From: Anaerolineales bacterium
GTDB lineage: Bacteria; Chloroflexota; Anaerolineae; Anaerolineales; RBG-16-64-43
NCBI GenBank assembly: GCA_016932475.1
Contig: JAFGCU010000027.1
Coordinates: 42,377-106,376 of the forward strand
Direction of reading: 5' to 3'
Length of the DNA stretch: 64,000 nt
Shown: positions 52,285 to 60,724 of the stretch, piece by piece
Position numbering within the stretch: position 1 is the stretch's first letter
Layout: each line of letters begins with the position of its first letter
The notes under the pieces: generated by a model
The model's input: the letters and a program-made list of their open reading frames with translations, nothing else
Database searches by the model: none
Told to the model about the DNA's origin: nothing
Position numbers and translations under genes: made by a program

Positions 52285-54636
52285 TCACGCCGAATATCCG
52301 ATCAGCTCCGTCCCGTCCCCGAGTTTGTAGAACGGAACCCAGGCGACGCCGAACACCTCGACATAGATATCCTTCTTGGCCGGAGTAAGGGTGACTTCCG
52401 CCGGTCCGCTGGCCGCCTGCCGGCCTTCCCCGACCAAGCCGGCCTTTTCCTGCTCCAAGGCGGCGATGTCCGCCTTGAGCTGACTGATCGCCTGTTTGGA
52501 TTCCTCGACCTCACCGGCGGCTTTCGAAGTCATCCGCCGTTTGGTGAGCGAGGTGGTCAGGCGGCGGCTGCGGCCGGTAAGCATGCCGAAGATGGTATCC
52601 GCAGCGGTACCCACTTCCTCGATCGTTCGATGGGGCATTTCGGTTTTATCCTGCTCCAACTCGCGCTCCTCACGCGCCAGCTTCTGCCGCAGGGTATCCA
52701 GTTTTTTATCGATGGCCGCCTGGGGCCCGGCCGCGCCCCTGCCGGAGACGGCCGGAACCTTCAGGGAACTCTCGTGGTACACCCAATCCTGGAAATCTTT
52801 TGCCAGCCCCTTGAGCGTTTTTCCATCATTAAGCGGCGGCTCCAGCGCGGTAAAATCCGCGCCGGCCACAGGGGTCTTGTGGAGCGACGCCTCATCCATC
52901 GCGGCGGAGAGATAATCCTGCCAGCGGACAACACCGCGCGGGTCCGGAGCGATCACCAGCGCCGTTTTCGCCACCTGTTGATCGACTCCATACTTGCGTT
53001 CGAGGAAACGCACCTTGGCCTGCGCCAGGAGCGCGGGGCGGTAGAAGCTCTTGGCCTCCGCGGCCGCCGGCCGTCCGGCGGATTGGCAGGCCTGGGCCAG
53101 AGATCTATTCTGCGGCAGGAAGAATTCCGCAATCCCGGGTGGAATCCCCGGCCGGGTCGCGGAAACCACAGCCGAAGGGGCCACCGCCATTGCGGCGGCG
53201 GCAGACGGTTTGCGCGCGCCGCCCGCGTTCTTCGGCAGCACGGCGCCGACCAGTTTGTTCAGCGCCGGGATTTGCGCACGGGTCAGCGGGCCGGCCAGGT
53301 AGTTCATCGCCCAGCGGGTCTGGAAGATCACCGGCCCCTTGGCGTGCGTGTTGTGGAGCAGGAACACGCGCTTGCCAAGCCGCGAGATGATCTTGTCGTA
53401 CTCCGCGCGGTTCACGCCGGGCGTTTCCAGCCCATCCAGCAGGCGCTGCTTATCCTGATCGGTCTGCAGCTTGCCGATGCACCAGGTGCCGGCATTGGAA
53501 AGCGCCTTGTAATCGATATCGACCGGGTTTTGGGTGGCCAGGAGCAGTCCGAACCCGAAAGCGCGCGCCTGCTTAAGCATGCGAATAATCACCTGCTTGG
53601 CCGGCGGATTCGCGACCGGCGGCAGGTAGCCGAATACTTCGTCGAAGTAGAGGAGCGCGCGCAATCCGGAGGAGCCTTTGCGCGTGCGCATCCACGCCTC
53701 GGCGGCGGAAAGCAACAGGGTGACGAAGAACATGCGCTCGGCATCCGTGAGGTGGGCGATATAAAACACGCTGTGCCGCGGCTTTCCATCCGGCGCGTAT
53801 AAAAGGCCCTCCATATCCAACGGCTGTCCTTCCACCCAGGTCTGGAACGACGGCGAGGCGAGGACGCTGTTAAGCCGCATAGCCAGCGCCTGGCGGTCTT
53901 TGGCCGGGAAGAAACTCTCGACATCAAACACGCCGAGCTTGGCGATCGGGGGGTTTTGGGTTTGGAGGATCAAACCCTCCAGATCCAGGCTTTGCCCGCG
54001 GCTCCACGCATTTTCCAAAAGATTCGAAAGCAGGATATGTTCGCGCGAGCGGAGCGGATCAATATCGTCGAAGCCGACCAGGCCGAGAATGGCGGTGACG
54101 GTACCGGCGATTTTTTCCCGTAGAACCTCACGGTTGGCCTCCCACGGCACATCGGGGGCTTCGAGCGAGGCGAGGATGCTGACCGGGAGCCCGGATTCGG
54201 AGCCGGGGGTGTAGATCGAATATTTCACCGACTTCTGCAGCGCTTCCATGCGCTGGGGCGCAATTCCCCACTCGTCCAGTCCCTTCTTCCAGGAAGCGGC
54301 GGCATCCGCGGCGGCCTGGCCGGCGGTTTTGCCTTCGCGCTTGGCCGCTTCGGCATCCACCCACGGTTCGAAATCGGAAGCGGCGAGGCCGGGGAAGTGC
54401 AGAAGCAGATTGGTCAGATCCCCCTTGGGATCGATAATCAGCGCCGGGATCCCGTTAAGCGCAGCCTCTTCCAGAAATCCGATCCCGAGGCCGGTCTTTC
54501 CGGATCCGGTCATCCCCACGATCACGCCGTGGGTGGTGAGATCGGACGGGTCGTAGAACACCGGCTGATCCGAGAGCTTCGAGGTCTTCAGATCAAACTG
54601 CTTGCCCAGGTAGAATTTATCGGAAGGGATGTTCAT
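52285..54636 (-). CDS. HerA/VirB4-like P-loop ATPase (DUF87-type)
   Basis: A 783-residue ATPase. Walker A GMTGSGKTGLGIGFLEEA is at about 41-58 and the acidic Walker B LLYFDEVFGYLPP near 335-347, with ATQNPVDIDYKALSNAGTWC after it, the sensor region of HerA/FtsK-type motors. The N-terminus FYLGKQFDLKTSKLSDQPVF resembles the strand that grips the ring. The C-terminal third has a coiled coil (RQKLAREERELEQDKTEM, ISQLKADIAALEQEKAGL). No NurA nuclease, pilus or secretion gene is adjacent. A DNA- or protein-moving role is possible; the substrate is unknown. Confidence 0.85.
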   Translation of the reverse strand: MNIPSDKFYLGKQFDLKTSKLSDQPVFYDPSDLTTHGVIVGMTGSGKTGLGIGFLEEAALNGIPALIIDPKGDLTNLLLHFPGLAASDFEPWVDAEAAKREGKTAGQAAADAAASWKKGLDEWGIAPQRMEALQKSVKYSIYTPGSESGLPVSILASLEAPDVPWEANREVLREKIAGTVTAILGLVGFDDIDPLRSREHILLSNLLENAWSRGQSLDLEGLILQTQNPPIAKLGVFDVESFFPAKDRQALAMRLNSVLASPSFQTWVEGQPLDMEGLLYAPDGKPRHSVFYIAHLTDAERMFFVTLLLSAAEAWMRTRKGSSGLRALLYFDEVFGYLPPVANPPAKQVIIRMLKQARAFGFGLLLATQNPVDIDYKALSNAGTWCIGKLQTDQDKQRLLDGLETPGVNRAEYDKIISRLGKRVFLLHNTHAKGPVIFQTRWAMNYLAGPLTRAQIPALNKLVGAVLPKNAGGARKPSAAAAMAVAPSAVVSATRPGIPPGIAEFFLPQNRSLAQACQSAGRPAAAEAKSFYRPALLAQAKVRFLERKYGVDQQVAKTALVIAPDPRGVVRWQDYLSAAMDEASLHKTPVAGADFTALEPPLNDGKTLKGLAKDFQDWVYHESSLKVPAVSGRGAAGPQAAIDKKLDTLRQKLAREERELEQDKTEMPHRTIEEVGTAADTIFGMLTGRSRRLTTSLTKRRMTSKAAGEVEESKQAISQLKADIAALEQEKAGLVGEGRQAASGPAEVTLTPAKKDIYVEVFGVAWVPFYKLGDGTELIGYSA

Positions 54637-54773
54637 GGAAAACTCTCCAAAAATACAGGGTTTTTACCGAAAGTGCCAAACGGCGCACATCCAACTATAC
54701 CTGAATTTGCTTTCGACGATAACTTCCGAGGTGACATCACGGAACATGAAAAAAGCCGCGGCTCCAGGTCCAA

Positions 54774-54823
54774 GGCGGGGGCAGACCGACGCGGTCTTAA
54801 GACCGCGTCGGTCTGCCCCCGCC
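54774..54823. repeat. Perfect 50-base palindrome
   Basis: The strand from 54774 to 54798 is exactly complementary to 54799-54823 with no loop; the centre is GGTCTTAAGACC and the outer part runs GGCGGGGGCAG / CTGCCCCCGCC. It lies in the 343-base divergent gap between the ATPase gene and the amidase gene, which shows no other feature except a short GCCGCGGC palindrome nearby. Confidence 0.95.
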
Positions 54824-54967
54824 CGCACAGGATTGCGGACTCACGGCTCCGCTTTCGCCGGGCGCACTCGACAAAATCCGAAACCAGAATATGCTGGCAA
54901 GGATCTCGCAACCAAACAGCGTATCCGGAGGGGAAAGAGCCTGTCTTGCAAAGGGCGGCAATTCGGT

Positions 54968-54976
54968 TAATATAGT
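54968..54976 (+). promoter_or_regulatory. -10-like box just before the amidase start
   Basis: TAATAT (54968-54973) six bases before the ATG at 54980, with TTGCAA (54946-54951) sixteen bases upstream of it. No Shine-Dalgarno is visible. A leaderless start is possible. Confidence 0.45.
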
Positions 54977-54979
54977 GGC

Positions 54980-55735
54980 ATGAATCCCATCCGTCCGGCG
55001 GCCGCCCCCCGGCGCAGCCGAACCCGGTTTTACCTGTGGACGACCGGCCTGGGCGCCGCGCTGGCAACGGCTTTCATCACCTTTGCCCCGTCGACCCTCT
55101 CGCCGGATTCGATCCGCGCGTCCTTCGCCGGCGTGATCAACCCCACCCCGGGCGGATTGGGGCCGATCTCGCCCTTCAAGCTGCCGATCGGGATCGTCGC
55201 CGGGCATTCCGGGAACGATGTGGGCGCCGTGTGCGACGACGGACTGACCGAGCTTTCGATCAACGAGGACATCGCGGTGCGGGTCAAGACCCTCCTCGAA
55301 CGGCAGGGATACATCGTCGATCTGCTCGAGGAATACGACCCGCGCCTGAACGGCTACAAGGCCATGGCGCTGGTATCCCTGCACACCGATTCGTGCCATT
55401 TCATCGACAACAACGCAACGGGCTTCAAGGTGGCCGCGTCCCAAGCCGGAACCTCGGCCGAAGCCTCGCAAACACTGGCCGCCTGCCTGACAAACCGCTA
55501 CGCCGCCCGCACCGGCCTGAACAATCATCCGGGCAGCGTCACCTGGGACATGACCGGCTATCACAGCTTCAGCGAAGTCTCGGAGGAGACCCCGGCCGCG
55601 ATCATCGAGATGGGCTTCCTGTACCTGGACCGCAATTTCCTGACTCAGCATGCCGACCTGGCCGCGCAGGGCGTCGCCGACGGCATCCTGTGCTTTACGC
55701 GGAGCGAACCGCTCACCGGGACGGCCGCGCCATGA
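54980..55735 (+). CDS. N-acetylmuramoyl-L-alanine amidase (Amidase_3 type)
   Basis: A 251-residue exported enzyme with one N-terminal membrane segment or signal (LWTTGLGAALATAFITFAPS). The zinc and catalytic residues are in IVAGHSGND (His 76), LTELSINEDIA (Glu 91), LVSLHTDSC (His 135) and AAIIEMGFL (Glu 210), all in the order of Amidase_3. It cleaves the bond between muramic acid and the stem peptide. The stop overlaps the start of the next gene by four bases, so wall cutting and wall cross-linking enzymes are translated together. Confidence 0.9.
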   Translation: MNPIRPAAAPRRSRTRFYLWTTGLGAALATAFITFAPSTLSPDSIRASFAGVINPTPGGLGPISPFKLPIGIVAGHSGNDVGAVCDDGLTELSINEDIAVRVKTLLERQGYIVDLLEEYDPRLNGYKAMALVSLHTDSCHFIDNNATGFKVAASQAGTSAEASQTLAACLTNRYAARTGLNNHPGSVTWDMTGYHSFSEVSEETPAAIIEMGFLYLDRNFLTQHADLAAQGVADGILCFTRSEPLTGTAAP

Positions 55736-56829
55736 CTTCCGACGCGCCTGACCGCATGGGCCTCAAACAAGCGCTCGGACTCGGGATCGACGCGCTGGCC
55801 CAGGGACGGCTTGCGGAAGCCGGCGAGCAAGCGTTGCGCGCCGTGCGCCTGGATCCCCAGGCGGAAGAAGCCTGGCTTCTCCTGGCGGCCGCCGTCCCGC
55901 CCCGGAACCGGGCGCCCTATCTGAACCACCTTCTGAAAATCCATCCCGACAGTGAAAGCGCGCGCCAGGCGCTGGCGGAGCTTGCGCACGAACTACAGGG
56001 CGCTCCCGCCGCCCCAATGGGCGCCGCCCTGCCCTCCCCGGAGGAAATTCTTGCCGGGCTGGGGGCCGGAGCGACAACCGCTCCCGGCGCAATCACCGCA
56101 AACGGAAAATCCGCCAAGCAGGATAAGAAAACCAGGCCCGCTTCCGCTCCGGAAGACCGCAAAGGCGTTTTCCGCGGCAAGGGCTGGCGTTGGGCCGCGG
56201 CGCTTGTTTCGATCTCCTGCCTGCTGGCGTTGTCGGTGACGGCGTTCGCCGGCGTAGTCACCTACGCCCAGGAAGTCCCTGTGGTGGCGCGGGTCGTGCG
56301 CGAGGTCAGCGCGATCCCGCCGACCTTCACCCCGTCTTTCACGCCATCGATCACCGCCTCCTTTACGCCGACCTTCACCTCCACCTTCACGCCCACGCCG
56401 ACCTACACGGCGACCAACACCCCGCCGCCCACCAACACCCCGATCCCGGACGCTTACATCATTCCGGGGGCGGGCGGCGAACGCTGGATCGACGTCGACA
56501 TCTCCTCGCAATCGCTGACCGCCTACGAGGGCAGCACACCGATCCGGACGTTCATCGTATCCACCGGAACCGCCGCCCACCCGACCGTGCTCGGCCGCTT
56601 CCGGATCTACGTCAAACTGCGATACACCACGATGGCCGGTCCGGGCTATTACCTGACCAACGTCCCATATACGATGTACTTCTATCAGGGGTATTCGATC
56701 CACGGCACCTATTGGCACCACAACTTCGGCACCCCGATGAGCCACGGGTGCATTAATATGTACACCCCGGACGCGGAGTGGATGTTTTACTTTGCGTCGG
56801 TGGGAACGCTGGTGAACGTGCATTGGTAA
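55732..56829 (+). CDS. Membrane-anchored L,D-transpeptidase with TPR-like cytoplasmic part
   Basis: A 365-residue protein. The first 80 residues form TPR-like helices (GIDALAQGRLAEAGEQALRA, DPQAEEAWLLLAAAVPP), followed by a Gly/Ala spacer, one membrane segment (WAAALVSISCLLALSVTAFA, about 161-180), a Thr/Pro linker (FTPTFTSTFTPTPTYTAT) and the YkuD domain: WIDVDISSQSLTAYEGSTPI, then YSIHGTYWHHNFGTPMSHGC with the catalytic cysteine. Unlike the other two transpeptidases it stays anchored and has a cytoplasmic domain that may bind partners. Confidence 0.9.
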   Translation: MTSDAPDRMGLKQALGLGIDALAQGRLAEAGEQALRAVRLDPQAEEAWLLLAAAVPPRNRAPYLNHLLKIHPDSESARQALAELAHELQGAPAAPMGAALPSPEEILAGLGAGATTAPGAITANGKSAKQDKKTRPASAPEDRKGVFRGKGWRWAAALVSISCLLALSVTAFAGVVTYAQEVPVVARVVREVSAIPPTFTPSFTPSITASFTPTFTSTFTPTPTYTATNTPPPTNTPIPDAYIIPGAGGERWIDVDISSQSLTAYEGSTPIRTFIVSTGTAAHPTVLGRFRIYVKLRYTTMAGPGYYLTNVPYTMYFYQGYSIHGTYWHHNFGTPMSHGCINMYTPDAEWMFYFASVGTLVNVHW

Positions 56830-56909
56830 TTCCCCCCGCCAGAAGACATTTCTCACCGCACAGCCGGAAAGAACGCCAAGTTATTATGGATTCACCGAAA
56901 GACCGGTGA

Positions 56910-56915
56910 TACAAT
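56910..56915 (+). promoter_or_regulatory. -10 box nine bases before the HAD gene start
   Basis: TACAAT at 56910-56915, then nine bases, then ATG at 56925 with no Shine-Dalgarno between. Confidence 0.5.
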
Positions 56916-56924
56916 TTCGCGCCT

Positions 56925-57572
56925 ATGGGTAAAAATAATTCCGCGATCAGGATCTCGCCGGAGGAAGGGCCGCAAATCCCGGTTTTTGATTTCGGGGGAG
57001 TGCTCTTCGATTGGGATCCCCGCCACCTGTTCCGCCATTTTTTCGACGGCGACACCGAAGCCATGGAACGGTTCCTGGCGGAGATCGACTTCTTCGGCTG
57101 GAACGCGGCTATGGACCAGGGACAACCCTTCGCCGAAGCCGTGCGGGAACGGTGCGCTCGTTTTCCGCATTACGCCGAATGGATCCGCGCCTTCGACACC
57201 CGCTGGGAGGAGACAGTCCGCGGGCCGATTCCCGGGATGGCGGATCTCCTGTCGCGTCTGCGGCAGGCGGCGATTCCGCAATACGGATTGAGCAACACAT
57301 CGGCGGAGAAATACCGCGTTCTGCGGCAAAAATATCCTTTCCTCCGCCTGCTCGCCGGGGTGCTGATTTCGGGGGAAGCGGGAATCTGCAAACCCGATCC
57401 GCGTATTTTCGAGTTGTTCCTCGAGCGGACCGGCCTGCAGAAGGAGACTCTGCTGTTCATCGATGACTCGCCCGCCAACATCACCGCCGCGCAAACCCTC
57501 GGCTGGAGCGCCGTCCGCTTTACTTCCGCGCAGGAACTGGAAAAGGAATTGATCGGCCGGAAGTTCCTCTGA
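56925..57572 (+). CDS. HAD-superfamily hydrolase (YihX-like)
   Basis: A 215-residue HAD protein. Motif I is VFDFGGVLFDWDP (nucleophile Asp 22), motif II in GLSNTSAEKY, the motif III lysine in GICKPDPRIFELFLER and motif IV in LLFIDDSPANITAAQ. The DFGGVL form, with Gly two residues after the nucleophile, is that of the YihX/epoxide-hydrolase-like subfamily, which includes sugar phosphatases. The natural substrate is unknown. Confidence 0.9.
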   Translation: MGKNNSAIRISPEEGPQIPVFDFGGVLFDWDPRHLFRHFFDGDTEAMERFLAEIDFFGWNAAMDQGQPFAEAVRERCARFPHYAEWIRAFDTRWEETVRGPIPGMADLLSRLRQAAIPQYGLSNTSAEKYRVLRQKYPFLRLLAGVLISGEAGICKPDPRIFELFLERTGLQKETLLFIDDSPANITAAQTLGWSAVRFTSAQELEKELIGRKFL

Positions 57573-57615
57573 TGGATCGTTAATCACAGATATGGTAATG
57601 TACGGTGGGAGGACA

Positions 57616-58038
57616 ATGACGGAACCGCTGTTTTTGGGCTTGATTTTTTCCGAGGACGGGCGGCAACTCACGGCCGCGCGCGTCGGCAACGAGCCGTTTT
57701 ACGTCCTCGACGATGCCGGATTCCGGCGCCACATCCGCGCCCGGGAATTGGACGAAGCCGTCCTGCACTGGCTGTGGGAGCAGATCCGCGGCCATGAACG
57801 CGAGCTGGCCGAGCAGGCGGCCAAGATGACCGGCCAGGAAGACATCTTCTCCCGGGCGGTTCTGCAGCAAAGCCTCACTCATCCGGAGGCCTACGCGGAG
57901 GAGATCTTCCGCCACGGACTGCCGGAAGAGACCCGGATGTGGATGGGCATGATGGGCTTCCGGGCGATCGTGAATGTGCACGGAGAACTTCTGCGCGTGG
58001 ACCAGCCGGCGCGCGCGGCTGACGACGATGCGGATTGA
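57616..58038 (+). CDS. Conserved-looking protein of unknown function beside CnoX-like gene
   Basis: A 140-residue protein without signal or membrane segment. The ATG at 57616 has GGGAGG four bases upstream; an in-frame ATG at 57592 has none. Sequence features are PLFLGLIFSEDGRQLTAARV, a long helix (LHWLWEQIRGHERELAEQAA) and an acidic tail (RAADDDAD). It keeps codon use like its neighbours and starts 40 bases before the thioredoxin-like gene, so co-expression is likely. I do not recognise the family. Confidence 0.8.
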   Translation: MTEPLFLGLIFSEDGRQLTAARVGNEPFYVLDDAGFRRHIRARELDEAVLHWLWEQIRGHERELAEQAAKMTGQEDIFSRAVLQQSLTHPEAYAEEIFRHGLPEETRMWMGMMGFRAIVNVHGELLRVDQPARAADDDAD

Positions 58039-58077
58039 CGGCGGCGCCGCGGTCACGGCGCATCGGGAGGTGACAAT

Positions 58078-58905
58078 ATGAGAGCGGACATTCTGGAAGT
58101 GGCGGAGGCCGATTTCGACCAGGCGGTGATCCAATATTCCTCGACCACGCCGGTGGTTGTGGATTTCTGGGCGCCCTGGTGCATGCCCTGCCGGATATTG
58201 AGCCCGACACTGGAAAAATTGGCAGCCGAAGCGGCGGGCACCTTCCGCCTCGCCAAGGTAAATATCGATGAGAACCCGGGCTTGGCCGCGCGGTTCGGGG
58301 TGCAAAGCATCCCGATGCTTAAATCCTTCCGCGACGGAAAAATCGCCGGGGAGATGGTCGGCGCGCAGCCGGAAAGCGAAGTCCGCAAGTTCTTGCGCGG
58401 GATTGCGCCCGGCCCAGCCGACCAAGCCCTGTCTGAAGCACAAGGGCTGCTGACCGCGCGGCGCTGGGACGAAGCGGAGCAAGCCGCGCGCCGTGCGCTC
58501 GAACTGGACCCGGGTAACAGCCCCGCCGCGATGTGCCTGGTCAAGGCGCTTTTACGCGAGGGCAAGGGCTCCCCGGCGCTGGAAATCCTCGACCGATTTC
58601 CCACGGGGGCGGAATCCTCCGCGGCGGAACGACTTCGGCCGCTGGCGGCGTTGCTTTCGGAAGTGGAATCCAGCGCCGATCAACCGGGGAACGTATTGGA
58701 GGCCGGCTACCTGCAGACCGCCCGGCTGCTCGCGCGCGGCAACTATCCCGCCGCGCTCGACGGCCTGCTCGAACTACTGCGACGCGATAAACACTACCGG
58801 AACGACGACGCCCGCAAGGTTTTCCTCGCGGCGCTGGAAATCCTCGGCGAGGACGACCCGCTGACGCGCCAATACCGCGACGAACTGGCTTCGGTGCTTT
58901 TTTAA
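58078..58905 (+). CDS. Thioredoxin-fold chaperone with TPR tail (CnoX/YbbN-like)
   Basis: A 275-residue protein. The thioredoxin domain (1-110) has VVVDFWAPWCMPCRILSPTL with active cysteines 35 and 38 and the cis-proline loop FGVQSIPMLKSFRDG. The remainder is a set of TPR-like helices (EAEQAARRALELDPGNSPAA, ALLREGKGSPALEILDRFP). This is the layout of CnoX, which protects substrates from over-oxidation and hands them to GroEL and DnaK. WCMPC keeps both cysteines, so unlike E. coli CnoX (SxxC) it may also have redox activity. Confidence 0.9.
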   Translation: MRADILEVAEADFDQAVIQYSSTTPVVVDFWAPWCMPCRILSPTLEKLAAEAAGTFRLAKVNIDENPGLAARFGVQSIPMLKSFRDGKIAGEMVGAQPESEVRKFLRGIAPGPADQALSEAQGLLTARRWDEAEQAARRALELDPGNSPAAMCLVKALLREGKGSPALEILDRFPTGAESSAAERLRPLAALLSEVESSADQPGNVLEAGYLQTARLLARGNYPAALDGLLELLRRDKHYRNDDARKVFLAALEILGEDDPLTRQYRDELASVLF

Positions 58906-59072
58906 TGACAAGGTTTTCTCAGGATTTGCAGGATTTTGTATACGATAAAACAAATAACTGCTCAGGCCGGAAAATACGTACACCGAAACGCCGAGGATAG
59001 CCGAAAACACCAAATAATCGATTTTTGGGAAATCCGTGGGATCCGTTCACTTTTTCCAGCCTGCTGGGTTCC

Positions 59073-59153
59073 GTCCGTCACGCCGGCGTGCTCGTTCTCG
59101 TCCGTCACCCCGGCCTGCTCGTTCTCGTCCGTCACCCCGGCGTGCTCGAGGCT
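59073..59153 (+). repeat. Three tandem 27-base repeats
   Basis: Units at 59073-59099, 59100-59126 and 59127-59153 begin GTCCGTCACNCCGGCNTGCTC. They lie in the 487-base gap 58906-59392, which has no supported gene, and lead into the second copy of the 158-base repeat. Spacing and lack of spacers rule out a CRISPR. Confidence 0.9.
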
Positions 59154-59178
59154 GGGGTCCAGTGATTTTCGCGATTCA

Positions 59179-59336
59179 TGGACGCCGGCCAAGTTCACCC
59201 CCGCCTTGCATTCATCCCGGCTCATGAACCAGAAGCGAGCCGGGATTCGTCCCCCGCTCGCGATAACTTCGCACCGGGAAACCGCCGGCGCTCATCGCTC
59301 GGAGGGCAGGCGCGGGGGAAGGCGCTTGTATGACGA
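59179..59336. repeat. 158-base dispersed repeat, copy 2
   Basis: Same orientation and near-identical to 51431-51588. In this copy the inner arms ATCCCGGCTC and GAGCCGGGAT are perfectly complementary around ATGAACCAGAAGC. Confidence 0.85.
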
Positions 59337-59392
59337 TCGACGGACTGACCAGTACCTATTTAATCAATAAAACCTGTCAATCCTGTCTATTC

Positions 59393-60655
59393 TTATCCGG
59401 CGATGATCTGGAGAGTCCCCCACAGCATGGGGTTGGGCGGCGCGGTCCGCCGCGGCGAGGTTGAGATCATGCCGTCCTGATGGATGGATCCGAACTGATC
59501 GTTATCCGCGACCGAAAAGACAAACCCGTAAGACTCGCCCCCGGCCGGCGAAACACCGAACAGGGACCACGGGATTTTCGCTTCGAGAATCCAGCTCTGC
59601 GTGTCGGGGGCGGAGGTGAGCGCGGCGGAAACGCCGATTTCCTGCGGACCCTTCTTCCCGAGCGGGTAGAACAGATACGCCGCCGGACTCTGCAGGCTGG
59701 GATCCGGCAGATAGCCGGGGGAAATGCCGAGCTGATAATCGTCGCCGCTCATGATCGAATCGCAGTAATCCCCGCGCAGGTCCATATCCAGCAAAAGCTC
59801 CACGGCATCCCCCTGCAGCAGGTTCGCCGCACCGCTGGTTTCCTGCGCGAAGACGGAATCCGTCACAAGGACCGCCAGATACAGGTATTTGTAATCCCAG
59901 CGCACCTCAAGCCGGGCGCCGTTCGCCGTTTCTCCGAGCGCAATGTGCGGCACGGGATGCGGCAGCGGGCTTTCCCATTCCAAAAGCTTCGAATCCAGAA
60001 CCGGCGGACTGGCGGCATAGGTCGCCCGGACTGCGGTTCCGTTTTCCGCCGGGCGCCGGTCCTGGGCCGCGCACACCGGCGCCCGGGTGACTTTAATGCT
60101 CACCACGAACGCGGTCAATCCGTCCGGCTCGATTCCGAAACGGGCCTGCTGCGGAGTCTGGATTTTCCAATAGCCTGTGTACTCCCCGTCGGCGGCCGGT
60201 GAGACCAGATTAACCGCGAAGGTGTAGACCGCGCCCGGAGGCACGCTCGCCGTGAGCGGGATCGTATCGGCGCCTCCCATCTTGTCGCCGCGGTCGAACA
60301 CCAGGGCATAGCTTTTCCCCCACATGCAGGTTCCCGTATTCTTCAGTGTCCAGGTTTTCATGAACGCCGATCCCGGACTCATGAAAGTCCCGTTGGGCAC
60401 CGTTTCTCCGGCGAGCTCGGCCGAATTGATGCAATTCAGAGCGGTGGGCGAGACCGTCGCCGCGGGCAGCGTGGAATTCGCCCCGGCCGGAGTGGTCCGG
60501 GGCTTCGAGGTCGGAACCTCGAACAGCTTCGACATCGTCCAATTGGGCGTGGGAAATTGAAACCGGGTCGGTTCTGACGGCAGAAGGCTGCACCCCCCAA
60601 GGATCATTGCGACGGCGCCCGTCATACCCAGCGGAAGCAGCTTTTTCGTATCCAT
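59393..60655 (-). CDS. Lipoprotein with Nbr1-like Ig domain and CBM9-like domain
   Basis: A 420-residue lipoprotein; signal ending ILGGC. After the motif FPTPNWTMSKLF and a Thr/Pro linker comes an Nbr1-type immunoglobulin domain (about 78-190: MKTWTLKNTGTCMWGKSYAL, TIPLTASVPPGAVYTFAVNL, GYWKIQ). The second half resembles a family 9 carbohydrate-binding or DOMON-like domain (about 215-415: ARLEVRWDYKYLYLAVLVTD, ILEAKIPWSLFGVSPAG). It may bind sugars or wall material at the surface. It is the paralogue of the next gene. TATAAT at rc of 60710-60715 may be its own promoter. Confidence 0.85.
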   Translation of the reverse strand: MDTKKLLPLGMTGAVAMILGGCSLLPSEPTRFQFPTPNWTMSKLFEVPTSKPRTTPAGANSTLPAATVSPTALNCINSAELAGETVPNGTFMSPGSAFMKTWTLKNTGTCMWGKSYALVFDRGDKMGGADTIPLTASVPPGAVYTFAVNLVSPAADGEYTGYWKIQTPQQARFGIEPDGLTAFVVSIKVTRAPVCAAQDRRPAENGTAVRATYAASPPVLDSKLLEWESPLPHPVPHIALGETANGARLEVRWDYKYLYLAVLVTDSVFAQETSGAANLLQGDAVELLLDMDLRGDYCDSIMSGDDYQLGISPGYLPDPSLQSPAAYLFYPLGKKGPQEIGVSAALTSAPDTQSWILEAKIPWSLFGVSPAGGESYGFVFSVADNDQFGSIHQDGMISTSPRRTAPPNPMLWGTLQIIAG

Positions 60656-60724
60656 GGAACCTCCCCGGCGTCCCGGCCGGACCCGCTCAAGGCGAATTCG
60701 GCCGCCCTTATTATATGGGTATTT

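Noticed and set aside
59073..59153. CRISPR array
   Set aside because: Units are directly adjacent with no unique spacers, only three copies, and no cas genes are present.
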